Positions 1-6,973 are shown, numbered from the stretch's first letter. The stretch: 8,357 nt of DNA from Ktedonobacter sp. (GCA_003450555.1 DMFQ01000414.1:1-8357); one strand, 5' to 3'. Translations and numbers: made by a program. The notes: generated from the sequence alone by a model not told the origin.

Positions 1-642
1 ATGGACGAGCCTCTTTCAAACCTGGACGCAAAATTGCGTGTTGAGACACGTGCAAACATCACCAAGCTTCACCAGCGCATTCAGACAACGGTTATTTATG
101 TGACTCACGATCAGACAGAAGCTATGACCATGGGGAGCCGTATTGCGGTGCTCAATGGTGGTATCATCCAGCAACTAGGTGCGCCCCAAGAACTCTACGA
201 TCAGCCTGCCAATCTCTTTGTCGCTGGTTTCATTGGTTCTCCATCTATGAACTTTTTCCCAGGCGCGAAGGTAGTCACTGAAGGTGATTCCACCAGAATT
301 GTGCTTGAGAACATGGGCCAGGTCGACGTGCCGCCCCTTTATGTTGAGCGGGCACGGGAAGCGGCAGGGAAAAACCTCACCTTTGGGTTAAGACCTGAGA
401 GTCTTGAGGATAAGGCATTGCTCCCGTCAGAATCGCAAAACGTTTCCAGCATTGATGCTACAGTGGATGTTGTCGAGAACCTGGGTAGTGAACTGCTGGT
501 GTATTTGACCACCGGCGGCAAAACAATTCTTGCCCGGCTCAATCCACGTTCAAATGCCCATGTTGGTGGAAATCTCAAATTGCATGTTGATAACGAACAC
601 CTCCACCTGTTTGACACGGATACCGGGCTAGCCTACTTCTAG
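1..642 (+). CDS. ABC transporter ATP-binding subunit, CUT1 sugar type (MalK/UgpC-like), C-terminal part
   Basis: This is the C-terminal 213 residues of the ATPase subunit of a carbohydrate importer; it hydrolyses ATP at the inner face of the membrane to drive uptake. The visible part opens inside Walker B (MDEP, with the catalytic Glu as residue 3). The D-loop SNLDAKLR (6-13) and the H-loop histidine in THDQTEAMT (about residue 36) follow. GAPQELYDQPANLFVAGFIG leads into the TOBE/MOP regulatory domain (about 85-213), which is typical of MalK, UgpC and MsmX. Family members are about 360 residues, so the N-terminal 150 or so, with Walker A, the Q-loop and the LSGGQ signature, lie left of the window, and the ATG at base 1 is an internal methionine. 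The substrate cannot be told from this subunit, since one ATPase often serves several sugar transporters. The gene is convergent with ltaE and is followed by a strong terminator. Confidence 0.93.
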   Translation: MDEPLSNLDAKLRVETRANITKLHQRIQTTVIYVTHDQTEAMTMGSRIAVLNGGIIQQLGAPQELYDQPANLFVAGFIGSPSMNFFPGAKVVTEGDSTRIVLENMGQVDVPPLYVERAREAAGKNLTFGLRPESLEDKALLPSESQNVSSIDATVDVVENLGSELLVYLTTGGKTILARLNPRSNAHVGGNLKLHVDNEHLHLFDTDTGLAYF

Positions 643-653
643 TACTCTGGCGG

Positions 654-691
654 GAGACCGGCTTGAACGACGTTCAGGCCGGTCTCTTTTT
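654..691 (+). terminator. Rho-independent terminator after the ABC ATPase gene
   Basis: GAGACCGGC (654-662) pairs perfectly with GCCGGTCTC (678-686). An inner GAAC/GTTC pair (665-668 with 672-675) extends the stem, and five T residues follow (687-691). It begins 11 bases after the stop codon at 640-642. On the opposite strand the stem is not followed by T residues, so it is a much weaker terminator for the convergent ltaE, which ends at 703. Confidence 0.9.
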
Positions 692-702
692 ATCTTATAC
701 TA

Positions 703-1765
703 CTATTGCATCTCAATTAGTGCTCTACGAATGCCATTCAGTGCTGTTTGAACATGCTCAGCATCCAGGCCATAATGTGTCACAGCACGGATCGTACCCT
801 CTCCCATGGTTCCCATCAATACCCCGTGTTCCTGCGCCTTTGCCAGGAATTGCATGGTCTCTTCGTGCGTCAGCCGTTGTTGTTGAGTATTACGGACCGA
901 AAAATTGACGATATTGGTAACGACCCGTTCGACTTCGATCTCAATTTGTGGGTAGTCAGCCAGCCCATGGGCGAGTTGCCTTGCAGTGCTCGTGGTCCTC
1001 GGCCAGGCGTTCTACCATCTGTTCGAGGGCCACAATGCCAGCTGCAGCGATCACGCCAGCCTGCCGCATACCGCCCCCTAATAGTTTTCGCATACGGTGT
1101 GCTTTATAAATAAACTCTCGACTGCCAACAACCATAGAGCCTACCGGGGCACTCAGCCCCTTCGAGAGGCAAAACATCATCGAGTCTACCTTCTGTGCCA
1201 CGGAACTCACCGGGACGCCAAGAGCGGTTGCGGCATTGAATATACGAGCTCCATCCATGTGCACTTTTACGTTGTGTGTGTGTGCCAGGCTAGTGAGCGC
1301 CTCGAGCTGCTCCAGATCTAAAACCATGCCGCCGCAGCGATTGTGCGTATTCTCGATACACAGCAGAGCTGTTGGGGCGGAGTGTTCATCACTGCCATCG
1401 GAGATGCCAGTTTCAATTTTATGCAGGTCGAGCATGCCGTTCTCATCCGTAGGAATGACGTACATAGGAGAACCGCCCAATGTTGAGGCGCCGCCAACTT
1501 CGTAGCGATAAATATGCGACTGGTCGCCGACAATCACCGCTTCGCCGCGTCCAGCGTGAGCAAGCACAGAAACCGTATTGCCCATGGTTCCAGTGGGCAC
1601 AAAGAGAGCAGCCTCCTTGCCGGTGCGTTCTGCCGCCAGTTCTTGTAGACGGTTGATGGTGGGATCTTCGCCATAGACGTCGTCTCCAACTTCAGCACGG
1701 TACATAGCTTCGCGCATGGCAGGTGATGGTAAGGTGACGGTATCGCTCCGCAAATCGATGATCAT
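703..1765 (-). pseudogene. ltaE: Low-specificity L-threonine aldolase, interrupted by a one-base frameshift
   Basis: This is a PLP enzyme of fold type I that splits L-threonine or L-allo-threonine into glycine and acetaldehyde. From the start at 1765 it shows the family opening DLRSDTVTLP, the PTGTMGN phosphate-binding stretch (about 57-63), the stacking His in DQSHIYRYE (about 84), the PLP-nitrogen Asp in HMDGARIF (Asp171), and the PLP lysine in SKGLSAPVGS (Lys202). After residue 260 the frame breaks and the uncorrected product ends at 956 after 269 residues, the last nine spurious. Removing one base near 985 restores 93 further codons, containing ARQLAHGLADYP, VTNIVNFSVRN and GTIRAVTHYGLD, down to a TAG at 703-705. 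That gives 353 residues, normal for the family. The lost part holds the conserved Arg of the TIR motif, expected to bind the substrate carboxylate, so the truncated form is probably inactive. An AAAGGAG site supports the start. The gene lies 41 bases after the hydroxyproline dehydratase gene and is probably cotranscribed with it. Confidence 0.9.
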
Positions 1766-1772
1766 AAAAACA

Positions 1773-1779
1773 CTCCTTT
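1773..1779 (-). promoter_or_regulatory. Ribosome binding site of ltaE
   Basis: AAAGGAG on the minus strand lies seven bases before the ATG at 1765-1763. It fixes the start at MIIDLRSD, which is also where the family normally begins. Confidence 0.75.
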
Positions 1780-1806
1780 GATTGATTATCTGAACTTCTC
1801 AGTGCA

Positions 1807-2853
1807 TCAGGAGAGCAAAAATCCCTGGCCCAATGCGTCGCGTGAGTCAAGTATCCACTCGCTGCGACCGACGATATATGCGCTTCCACTCACCTCGGGT
1901 ACGATCGCGCTATGAGAGCCAAATTGAGTGCGTGCTACTACTTTCCCGCGAAATACGCTAGCTGCTCCAAGAATGCTTTCAATCGCGATCTCTTGATCAA
2001 CAGCAATCTCGCCTTTCGCATGGTGTAAGGCCAGGCGGGCTGAGACACCTGTGCCAGTGGGAGAGCGGTCTACTTCGGCATGCGCAAAAATACAGATATT
2101 GCGGCTATGGTGCGCTGGGTCTGCCGGTATATCTGTAAATATCGTACCATAAAGAAATCCTAAATCTCTTTCAAAGGGGTGTTTGACTGAGAGTGACGCG
2201 TTGACGGCAGCTGTTATTGCCGCGCCTGCTGAAGCGAGTTGCGTCGTTTGTTCCGGTGTAACCTTCAGCCCGACCTGTCCTGCAGGTAGAATGGCGTAAA
2301 ATGCGCCACCAAAGGCGATGTCCACCGCCAGTTGTCCTAAGTCTGGCACCTCGATCACGACTTCACGCGCGTAGAGGAACGACGGCACGTTTAAAAATGA
2401 GACTCGCTCTACATGTCCACTATCGTCCAGGTGCGCGGTAGCTCGTACTAGTCCAGCGGGCGTATCCAGGTTGATCGGAGTTTGTCGTCCATTGGCCGCA
2501 AATGTTCCCGTCTCCAGCAGGAAGGTCACAAGAGCAATGATGCCGTGACCACACATTGTGCTATAGCCCTCGTTATGCATGAACATAACCCCGAGGTCGG
2601 CCTCGGGTGTTACGGGAGGGGTCATCACACACCCATACATATCGCGATGGCCACGCGGCTCCCACATCAACGCACGCCGAAAATGGTCGAGGTGTTCTTG
2701 CAGGTAGCGTCGCCGTTCCAATATGGTTGTACCCGGCAAAGTGGGGAGCCCGCTCGTGATGATCCGCAACGGCTCACCCGCTGCATGTGTATCGACTGTT
2801 GTAATCACAGTGGCATTTTCAACTGTATCAATCTGCTTCCTGTTCAGTTCCAT
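1807..2853 (-). CDS. trans-3-hydroxy-L-proline dehydratase (proline racemase family)
   Basis: The protein (348 residues) belongs to the proline racemase/4-hydroxyproline epimerase family, cytosolic enzymes with two facing active-site residues. The first is present as Cys101 in STMCGHG. The second, which is Cys in racemases and epimerases, is Thr266 in DRSPTGTG. The Cys/Thr pair is the known signature of trans-3-hydroxy-L-proline dehydratase (human L3HYPDH has Cys104 and Thr273), which removes water to give delta-1-pyrroline-2-carboxylate. Other family marks are VDTHAAGEPLR near residue 20 and the RGHRDMYG stretch near 67. The frame is open further upstream, but AGGAGG six bases before the ATG at 2853 and the start of homology at MELNRKQ both favour this start over the one at 2925. 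A delta-1-pyrroline-2-carboxylate reductase, the usual next step, is not in the window. Automatic annotation would probably say 'proline racemase'. Confidence 0.88.
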   Translation of the reverse strand: MELNRKQIDTVENATVITTVDTHAAGEPLRIITSGLPTLPGTTILERRRYLQEHLDHFRRALMWEPRGHRDMYGCVMTPPVTPEADLGVMFMHNEGYSTMCGHGIIALVTFLLETGTFAANGRQTPINLDTPAGLVRATAHLDDSGHVERVSFLNVPSFLYAREVVIEVPDLGQLAVDIAFGGAFYAILPAGQVGLKVTPEQTTQLASAGAAITAAVNASLSVKHPFERDLGFLYGTIFTDIPADPAHHSRNICIFAHAEVDRSPTGTGVSARLALHHAKGEIAVDQEIAIESILGAASVFRGKVVARTQFGSHSAIVPEVSGSAYIVGRSEWILDSRDALGQGFLLS

Positions 2854-2859
2854 GCTCTT

Positions 2860-2865
2860 CCTCCT
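2860..2865 (-). promoter_or_regulatory. Ribosome binding site deciding the hydroxyproline dehydratase start
   Basis: A perfect AGGAGG on the minus strand lies six bases before the ATG at 2853-2851. The alternative in-frame ATG at 2925 would place this site inside the coding region. Confidence 0.8.
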
Positions 2866-2898
2866 AAATAACAGGTAACCTATGCTTATGCCCCGGTC

Positions 2899-2925
2899 AA
2901 TATACACGCATGATATAGTGTACAA
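2899..2925 (-). promoter_or_regulatory. Weak promoter candidate for the hydroxyproline dehydratase-ltaE pair
   Basis: On the minus strand TTGTAC (2925-2920) and TATATT (2904-2899) resemble -35 and -10 boxes, but the spacing is only 15 bases. The 147-base gap to nth also holds a 6-bp inverted repeat (TGCTTT/AAAGCA, 2953-2968) without a T tract, so read-through from nth is possible. No operator is recognisable. Confidence 0.25.
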
Positions 2926-3000
2926 TTTTTAGGGTTATTTCTGTCCTTTTTCTGCTTTAAACAAAGCACTGTATAATTTGAGTTGCATATGGCGTCTCCT

Positions 3001-3714
3001 TCAGATTGGTTGACCCTGATCGCCTCTAGCAAATAGACATTCACTATACAGTGGACATCGCCCACACTCTGGCCGTTGCGCGTGACAGATCTTCCGACCG
3101 TGTCGAATGAGGTTTACATGCAGTGGATAGACCCATTCAGGAGGCGTGATCCTGGCGAAGACATCGTGAGACTGGTCGGCGTTCACCTTTGATCCAATCA
3201 GCCCCAGACGTTTACTGACGCGGTGGACATGGGTATCGATAGGCATGACCGCCAGCCCCATGTTAAACATCAGAACACAGGCCGCTGTTTTAGGCCCTAC
3301 TCCGGGAATGCTGCGCAGGTAGTGCCAGCCTTCCTCTGGTGAACGTTGCGTCAATTCGTCGTAGAGATAGTCTGAAAGGGACTTTGTGCCGCCTTGCGAC
3401 TGCTGCCATTCAGTCAATGTATGCAGAGTATTTTTGATACGGGGAGCCTTGATGTTGGCAAGTCCACCAGACCTGATGGCCTCGGCTACTTCGTGTGTAG
3501 GTGCGTCGCGTACCTCTTCCCATGTTGGCAATGTGGCAACCAATTGTTGGTAAGCCCGCCCTGAATTGATATCGGAGGTATGTTGCGAAAGAATGGTGCC
3601 AACAAGACCTCCTAGTGGATCATAATCTGGTTTGTTCTCTGGTTCGCCATAGGTATCGATGAGCAATTCGTAGATGCGTGCCAGGTGAGTAGATGGTGTT
3701 ATTGATATGGTCAT
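3001..3714 (-). CDS. nth: Endonuclease III (DNA glycosylase/AP lyase with a 4Fe-4S cluster)
   Basis: This base-excision-repair enzyme removes oxidised pyrimidines and cuts the abasic strand by beta-elimination. It has 237 residues, slightly longer than E. coli Nth (211). Near residue 42, ILSQHTSD matches the LSAQTTD motif that inserts into the lesion. The helix-hairpin-helix is LRSIPGVGPKTAACVL (133-148), with the catalytic lysine as Lys142. The catalytic Asp is in IDTHVHR (Asp160). The cluster ligands follow the exact C-X6-C-X2-C-X5-C pattern at Cys210, Cys217, Cys220 and Cys226. All catalytic and cluster residues are present, so it should be active. The start has AGGAA six bases upstream and a good promoter behind it (3752-3780). 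Its neighbours are metabolic genes with no obvious link to repair. Confidence 0.95.
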   Translation of the reverse strand: MTISITPSTHLARIYELLIDTYGEPENKPDYDPLGGLVGTILSQHTSDINSGRAYQQLVATLPTWEEVRDAPTHEVAEAIRSGGLANIKAPRIKNTLHTLTEWQQSQGGTKSLSDYLYDELTQRSPEEGWHYLRSIPGVGPKTAACVLMFNMGLAVMPIDTHVHRVSKRLGLIGSKVNADQSHDVFARITPPEWVYPLHVNLIRHGRKICHAQRPECGRCPLYSECLFARGDQGQPI

Positions 3715-3751
3715 TACAAGTTCCTATCAGGTTGGATTGTATTGTGTAGGT

Positions 3752-3780
3752 ATTCTATCTTTTTCGTTGAGATTGCACAA
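3752..3780 (-). promoter_or_regulatory. Candidate sigma-70-type promoter for nth
   Basis: On the minus strand TTGTGC (3780-3775) is followed after exactly 17 bases by TAGAAT (3757-3752), a 5/6 match to the -10 consensus. Transcription would start about 30 bases before the nth ATG, giving a short leader. The call rests on consensus matching alone. Confidence 0.5.
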
Positions 3781-3829
3781 TACGGATGGTTTGTTCGCCC
3801 TCGTGGGGGACAGGCTAGAGAATCACAAT

Positions 3830-3859
3830 TTGACAGCGATACCAACGATGACAGACAAT
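3830..3859 (+). promoter_or_regulatory. Candidate promoter for the cyclohydrolase-folD-propeller operon
   Basis: A perfect TTGACA (3830-3835) is followed after 18 bases by GACAAT (3854-3859), a 4/6 match to the -10 consensus. A transcript starting near 3866 would have a leader of about 100 bases before the ATG at 3966. It would exclude the earlier in-frame ATG at 3858, which overlaps the -10 box. Confidence 0.4.
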
Positions 3860-3946
3860 GACGATTGAACGCGTACAACAAAAAGAGTTTACATGTGGAG
3901 AAAGTTGGGTGGAAGCTGTCAAAGATGGAGTGGTTAGTAGCGCAAG

Positions 3947-3952
3947 AGGAGG
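3947..3952 (+). promoter_or_regulatory. Ribosome binding site of the cyclohydrolase gene
   Basis: AGGAGG lies 13 bases before the ATG at 3966. This is longer than the usual spacing, but it is the only strong site in the region. The earlier ATG at 3858 has no purine-rich site in front of it. Confidence 0.5.
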
Positions 3953-3965
3953 AAACAGAGCGAAC

Positions 3966-4589
3966 ATGTTTCTAGATAAACCCTTACAACATTACCTTGA
4001 TGAGCTGGCCTCTGCGAAATCTACGCCCGGAGGTGGCTCTGCCTGTGCGTTAAGTGGGGCGATGGGAGCTGCACTCGCCAGTATGGTCGCACGCTTGACG
4101 CTAGGAAAAGCCAGTTACGCGGATGTACAGCCAGAAATTGAAGCACTTTTGCAACAAAGCGAAAAACTGCGCGAGCGCTTTCAGCAACTCATGCAGGAAG
4201 ATATAGAGGCCTATGCGAGACTCTCTGCTTCATTCAAGATGCCCCGCGGGACAGCGGTGGAGGTTGACGAGCGCAGCAGGTCAATCCAGAAGCAACTTGT
4301 TGAGGCGGCACTTGTGCCACTGGAGATGGCCGAATGTGCCGCTGCATTAGTGAAATGTTGTCACCGTATAGCAGAAATAGGCAATGCGAACGTGTTGAGC
4401 GACGTAGCTACCGGAGCGCTGCTGGCATCAAGTGCCGGAGCTGGCGCGGCCTGGATGGTCCGTGCCAACTTACGTACTATGACGGACCTTGAGCTTGTAG
4501 AGGTACTGAGTACACGCCTCAGCACTGCTCTTGACGAGATTACTACGTATAGCCAGCAGATAACAGGCATAGTAGGGGGTAGAGCGTGA
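3966..4589 (+). CDS. Cyclodeaminase/cyclohydrolase family protein (FTCD_C; FchA-like methenyl-tetrahydrofolate cyclohydrolase)
   Basis: This is a stand-alone protein of 207 residues from the family that includes the cyclodeaminase half of FTCD and FchA, the methenyl-tetrahydrofolate cyclohydrolase of methylotrophs and some clostridia. Both chemistries produce or consume 5,10-methenyl-tetrahydrofolate in the cytosol. The diagnostic loop is STPGGGSACALSGAMGAALASMVARLT (residues about 18-44, with the PGGGS turn), followed by a largely helical body, as expected for the family fold. There is no formiminotransferase domain and no histidine-degradation gene nearby. Its stop codon overlaps the folD start (GTGA at 4586-4589), so the two are translationally coupled, and the length is close to that of FchA. 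Together with the missing cyclohydrolase lysine in FolD, this favours a cyclohydrolase over a formimino-THF cyclodeaminase. That choice is inference. The frame is open back to an ATG at 3858, but the extra 36 residues resemble nothing in the family and that ATG lacks a ribosome site. Confidence 0.85.
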   Translation: MFLDKPLQHYLDELASAKSTPGGGSACALSGAMGAALASMVARLTLGKASYADVQPEIEALLQQSEKLRERFQQLMQEDIEAYARLSASFKMPRGTAVEVDERSRSIQKQLVEAALVPLEMAECAAALVKCCHRIAEIGNANVLSDVATGALLASSAGAGAAWMVRANLRTMTDLELVEVLSTRLSTALDEITTYSQQITGIVGGRA

Positions 4590-5486
4590 CGGCACTCATT
4601 CTAGATGGACGTGCCATGGGTGCGGAAATAAAGGCGGAGTTACGGGAAGAGATTCACCGTTATCAGCAGGTGACTGGGAGGGTTCCTGGTCTAGTGATTG
4701 TGCGTGTTGGTGGGGATGCTGCTTCAGGCATGTATGGTAAGGCAATTTTGCGCGTTGCTAAAGAGGTTGGAATCGATGCCAGATTAGAGCAATTGCCTAT
4801 TCTTACTTCAGTAGATGAACTGCGCTCACTATTGATGCACCTCAATAATGACGAGGCAACTCAAGGAATCATTGTGCAGATGCCGTTACCAGCCCATTTA
4901 TCACAGAATATGGTGGCAGACACAGTCTCCGCGAGCAAGGATATTGATGGAATCAGCCCTCGAAGCGCTGGTAATCTTTTTCTTGGCTTGCCTAGCTTCT
5001 TACCATCGACGGCGGCGGCGGTGATGGAAATTCTTGCGCGAACACAAACGGCGCTTGTCGGAAAACGCGTGGTTATCCTGGGACGGAGCAATGTAGTTGG
5101 CAAACCTCTTTCGATGATGCTGTTACAGAAAAATGCAACTGTAACCATTTGTCACTCACGAACTGTTGAACTTACCAGATTTACACGAGCGGCCGATGTA
5201 TTGAATCGCGGCGGTTGGCCAGGCAAATTTGATCAAGGCGGATATGGTACGTCCGGGGGCAGTAGTCATAGATGTGGGTATCAATATGGCGCGAGAGGGG
5301 GGTATAGTGGGTGATGTCGATTTTACAGCGGTATCTCAGGTGGCTGGTTCCCTTACCCCAACACCAGGGGGAGTTGGGCCGCTCACCAATGTGCTCTTGC
5401 TTAAGCAGTGCGTGCAGGCGGCCTGGAATACGCTAGATGTTGAGGCGTCCGACCATTCGATTGTGAGTAGCAGTGAACGGCTCTGA
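4586..5486 (+). pseudogene. folD: Methylene-tetrahydrofolate dehydrogenase FolD, interrupted by a one-base frameshift; lacks the cyclohydrolase lysine
   Basis: FolD normally oxidises 5,10-methylene-THF with NADP and hydrolyses the methenyl product to 10-formyl-THF. From the GTG at 4586 the protein lines up with E. coli FolD without gaps through at least residue 121. It has Tyr50, Gln98 in GIIVQMPLP and Asp121 in KDIDGISP, then the Rossmann stretch GKRVVILGRSNVVGKPLSMM (159-178). Position 54, the catalytic lysine of the cyclohydrolase, is Ile (YGKAI); a Lys sits two residues earlier. At ttgaatc (5201-5207) one extra A breaks the frame, and the uncorrected product ends at 5314 with a meaningless tail. 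Dropping that base gives IAAVGQANLIKADMVRP, VVIDVGINMAREGG and PTPGGVGPLTN, ending at the TGA at 5484-5486, for 299 residues in all (E. coli 288). A folate gene this well conserved on both sides of one extra base is more likely a sequencing error than a dead gene, but the sequence as given is broken. Confidence 0.92.
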
Positions 5487-6972
5487 ACATGAAATGGACA
5501 TCGACGGTGAACAAATGCAAGATGATAGCGTGGTTGAAATAACCGACCTTGGATTGCCTGACGAAGATGCTTTACAAAAGTCAATAGGCTTGCCGAATCG
5601 CTGGTTTTTGTCATGGCAGCGTTCCCTCAACCGAAAGCGCGTGCGTTTGACGATGGCTCTGTGTCTTCTAGTCCTGGTCCTCATGGTCGTTTTTCTCAGT
5701 TTATCCGCCGTTAACCCGTTGATTACCGGACTGGGGCGGAACATATCAGCATCCAATGAGAAACAGCCTCTTCCCATAGATATCAGACCATCTGTTTCAA
5801 TCCTGCCTCAAAATGATGGTTTCGCCTGTGTGGCGGATGCAGCATGGTCAAATGATATGAAATACCTTGCATTCGTCGGCTATCAGAGAAGTTGTACGCT
5901 GCTAAATAATCAGTATGAACCAGGACTGGTTGCTATTTATAACGCATTTTCCGGGCGCTTGATTGGACATTTTAAGCCTGATAGCACGATTTTATCAGCT
6001 CTTAAGACCCGATTTGCCCAGGTGCATGGCGTTCCAGTAATCTATTACAATCACATCAGCTGGTCTTCAAGTCAACAACGCCTGGCGCTTACCTTCTCTG
6101 TTTTTTACCTGTTCCAACCTGCACCGGCATTGATCTCCAATTTTTATGGCGTACTCCTTACGGAAAGGGGCGGCACACCTCAAAAAGTGCTGCTTCAGGC
6201 ACAAAAAAATAACGTAGCAAATGTCGAATGGGATTTGGCGCGGGATGTCGAGTTAGATACTCCTGTAATTTCGCCGGGTGCTTCTCCCATCGCAAGAACC
6301 TCACCGTCATTGCTTGTCTATACATGGGGTGAAAATGGCTCTCTCCTGCTAGCCGTGCAGCAGACAACACATACGACCCCTTCAAGAACTTCAAATGACT
6401 CTGTTGGGAACCCGGATGGCGGTAAGTCATTCTCTATCTGGCAACCTGGATGGGTTGGCCTGACAACTCAAACAGGGCGGGGTAAAGTGCATCTCCCTGG
6501 CGCCTATAGCTGGAACTCGTACTTCACTGCATGGTCTCCTGACGGGCGTTACCTGGTTGACAATGTTTCTGTGATGGGAAGGTTCGAGGTAACAGATCAA
6601 CCGCAACTTACCTCCCAGGCATTAGTTGACCTGCATATGGAGAATTTGTCTCTGCTGCCGGTAAGGGATATTGCCCTTCTGCATGTCTTAAAAACCCTTA
6701 CGGGAGCACCGGCAAATTTGAGCAGACAGCTTATTGCCTGGCGCCCTGATGGACGTACAATGGCTGCGTATGATAATGGTACTATGGACCTGGATCTCTT
6801 TGATTGCTCGACAGGATACCAGGTCGCGTCTCTCCTGTTACCGACAAATGCAAGCATGGGACTTGTTGGCTTTAACACACAACTACAGTGGTCACCAGAT
6901 GGCACACGCCTCTTCCTGTTAGACCAACAGATCGGCAGTTTGGTTATTTGGAACATCGAACCTGCTCGCTGA
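5473..6972 (+). CDS. Membrane-anchored WD40/PD40-like beta-propeller protein
   Basis: This is a 499-residue protein of unknown function. Residues 1-57 are acidic and then basic (RKRVR just before the membrane). One hydrophobic helix spans about 59-80, followed by an outer domain of about 420 residues; the basic residues on the N side predict a cytoplasmic N-terminus and an outer C-terminus. The outer part carries five recognisable strand repeats of the form W-S-x-D-x-x-x-L: AAWSNDMKYLAF (123), ISWSSSQQRLAL (195), TAWSPDGRYLVD (352), IAWRPDGRTMAA (421) and LQWSPDGTRLFL (471). They suggest a six- or seven-bladed propeller with degenerate blades between 210 and 350. No enzyme motif is visible, so a binding or scaffold role is likely but unproven. 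The GTG start at 5473 overlaps the end of folD by 14 bases and has a partial ribosome site (GTGAG, 5463-5467); the ATG at 5494 is an alternative. It is probably the last gene of the folate operon. Confidence 0.8.
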   Translation: MNGSEHEMDIDGEQMQDDSVVEITDLGLPDEDALQKSIGLPNRWFLSWQRSLNRKRVRLTMALCLLVLVLMVVFLSLSAVNPLITGLGRNISASNEKQPLPIDIRPSVSILPQNDGFACVADAAWSNDMKYLAFVGYQRSCTLLNNQYEPGLVAIYNAFSGRLIGHFKPDSTILSALKTRFAQVHGVPVIYYNHISWSSSQQRLALTFSVFYLFQPAPALISNFYGVLLTERGGTPQKVLLQAQKNNVANVEWDLARDVELDTPVISPGASPIARTSPSLLVYTWGENGSLLLAVQQTTHTTPSRTSNDSVGNPDGGKSFSIWQPGWVGLTTQTGRGKVHLPGAYSWNSYFTAWSPDGRYLVDNVSVMGRFEVTDQPQLTSQALVDLHMENLSLLPVRDIALLHVLKTLTGAPANLSRQLIAWRPDGRTMAAYDNGTMDLDLFDCSTGYQVASLLLPTNASMGLVGFNTQLQWSPDGTRLFLLDQQIGSLVIWNIEPAR

Positions 6973-6973
6973 T

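Noticed and set aside
663..1113. Open frames on the + strand across the 3' part of ltaE
   Set aside because: They are antisense to the threonine aldolase, have no family resemblance or ribosome site, and are explained by the repaired ltaE frame continuing to 703.
1807..2853. Proline racemase or 4-hydroxyproline epimerase
   Set aside because: Both require a second active-site Cys; this protein has Thr266 there.
2949..2977. Promoter on the + strand with a perfect TATAAT at 2972-2977
   Set aside because: The -35 position (TTTCTG) is poor and it would transcribe antisense into nth. An AT-rich intergenic stretch explains it.
3858..3965. Upstream ATG giving the cyclohydrolase a 36-residue N-terminal extension
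   Set aside because: The ATG overlaps a plausible -10 box and has no ribosome site. The extension resembles nothing in the family, whose proteins begin near MFLDKPLQHYLDELAS.
3966..4589. Annotation as a full formiminotransferase-cyclodeaminase (histidine degradation)
   Set aside because: Only the cyclodeaminase-type domain is present, no histidine-degradation genes are nearby, and the coupled folD argues for a cyclohydrolase role.
5195..5230. Programmed ribosomal frameshift in folD
   Set aside because: There is no slippery heptamer or stop codon at the shift point and no obvious stimulatory hairpin. FolD is not known to be made this way.
5433..5777. Minus-strand open frame across the folD/propeller junction
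   Set aside because: It is antisense to two supported genes and its low-complexity basic composition is typical of a shadow frame.
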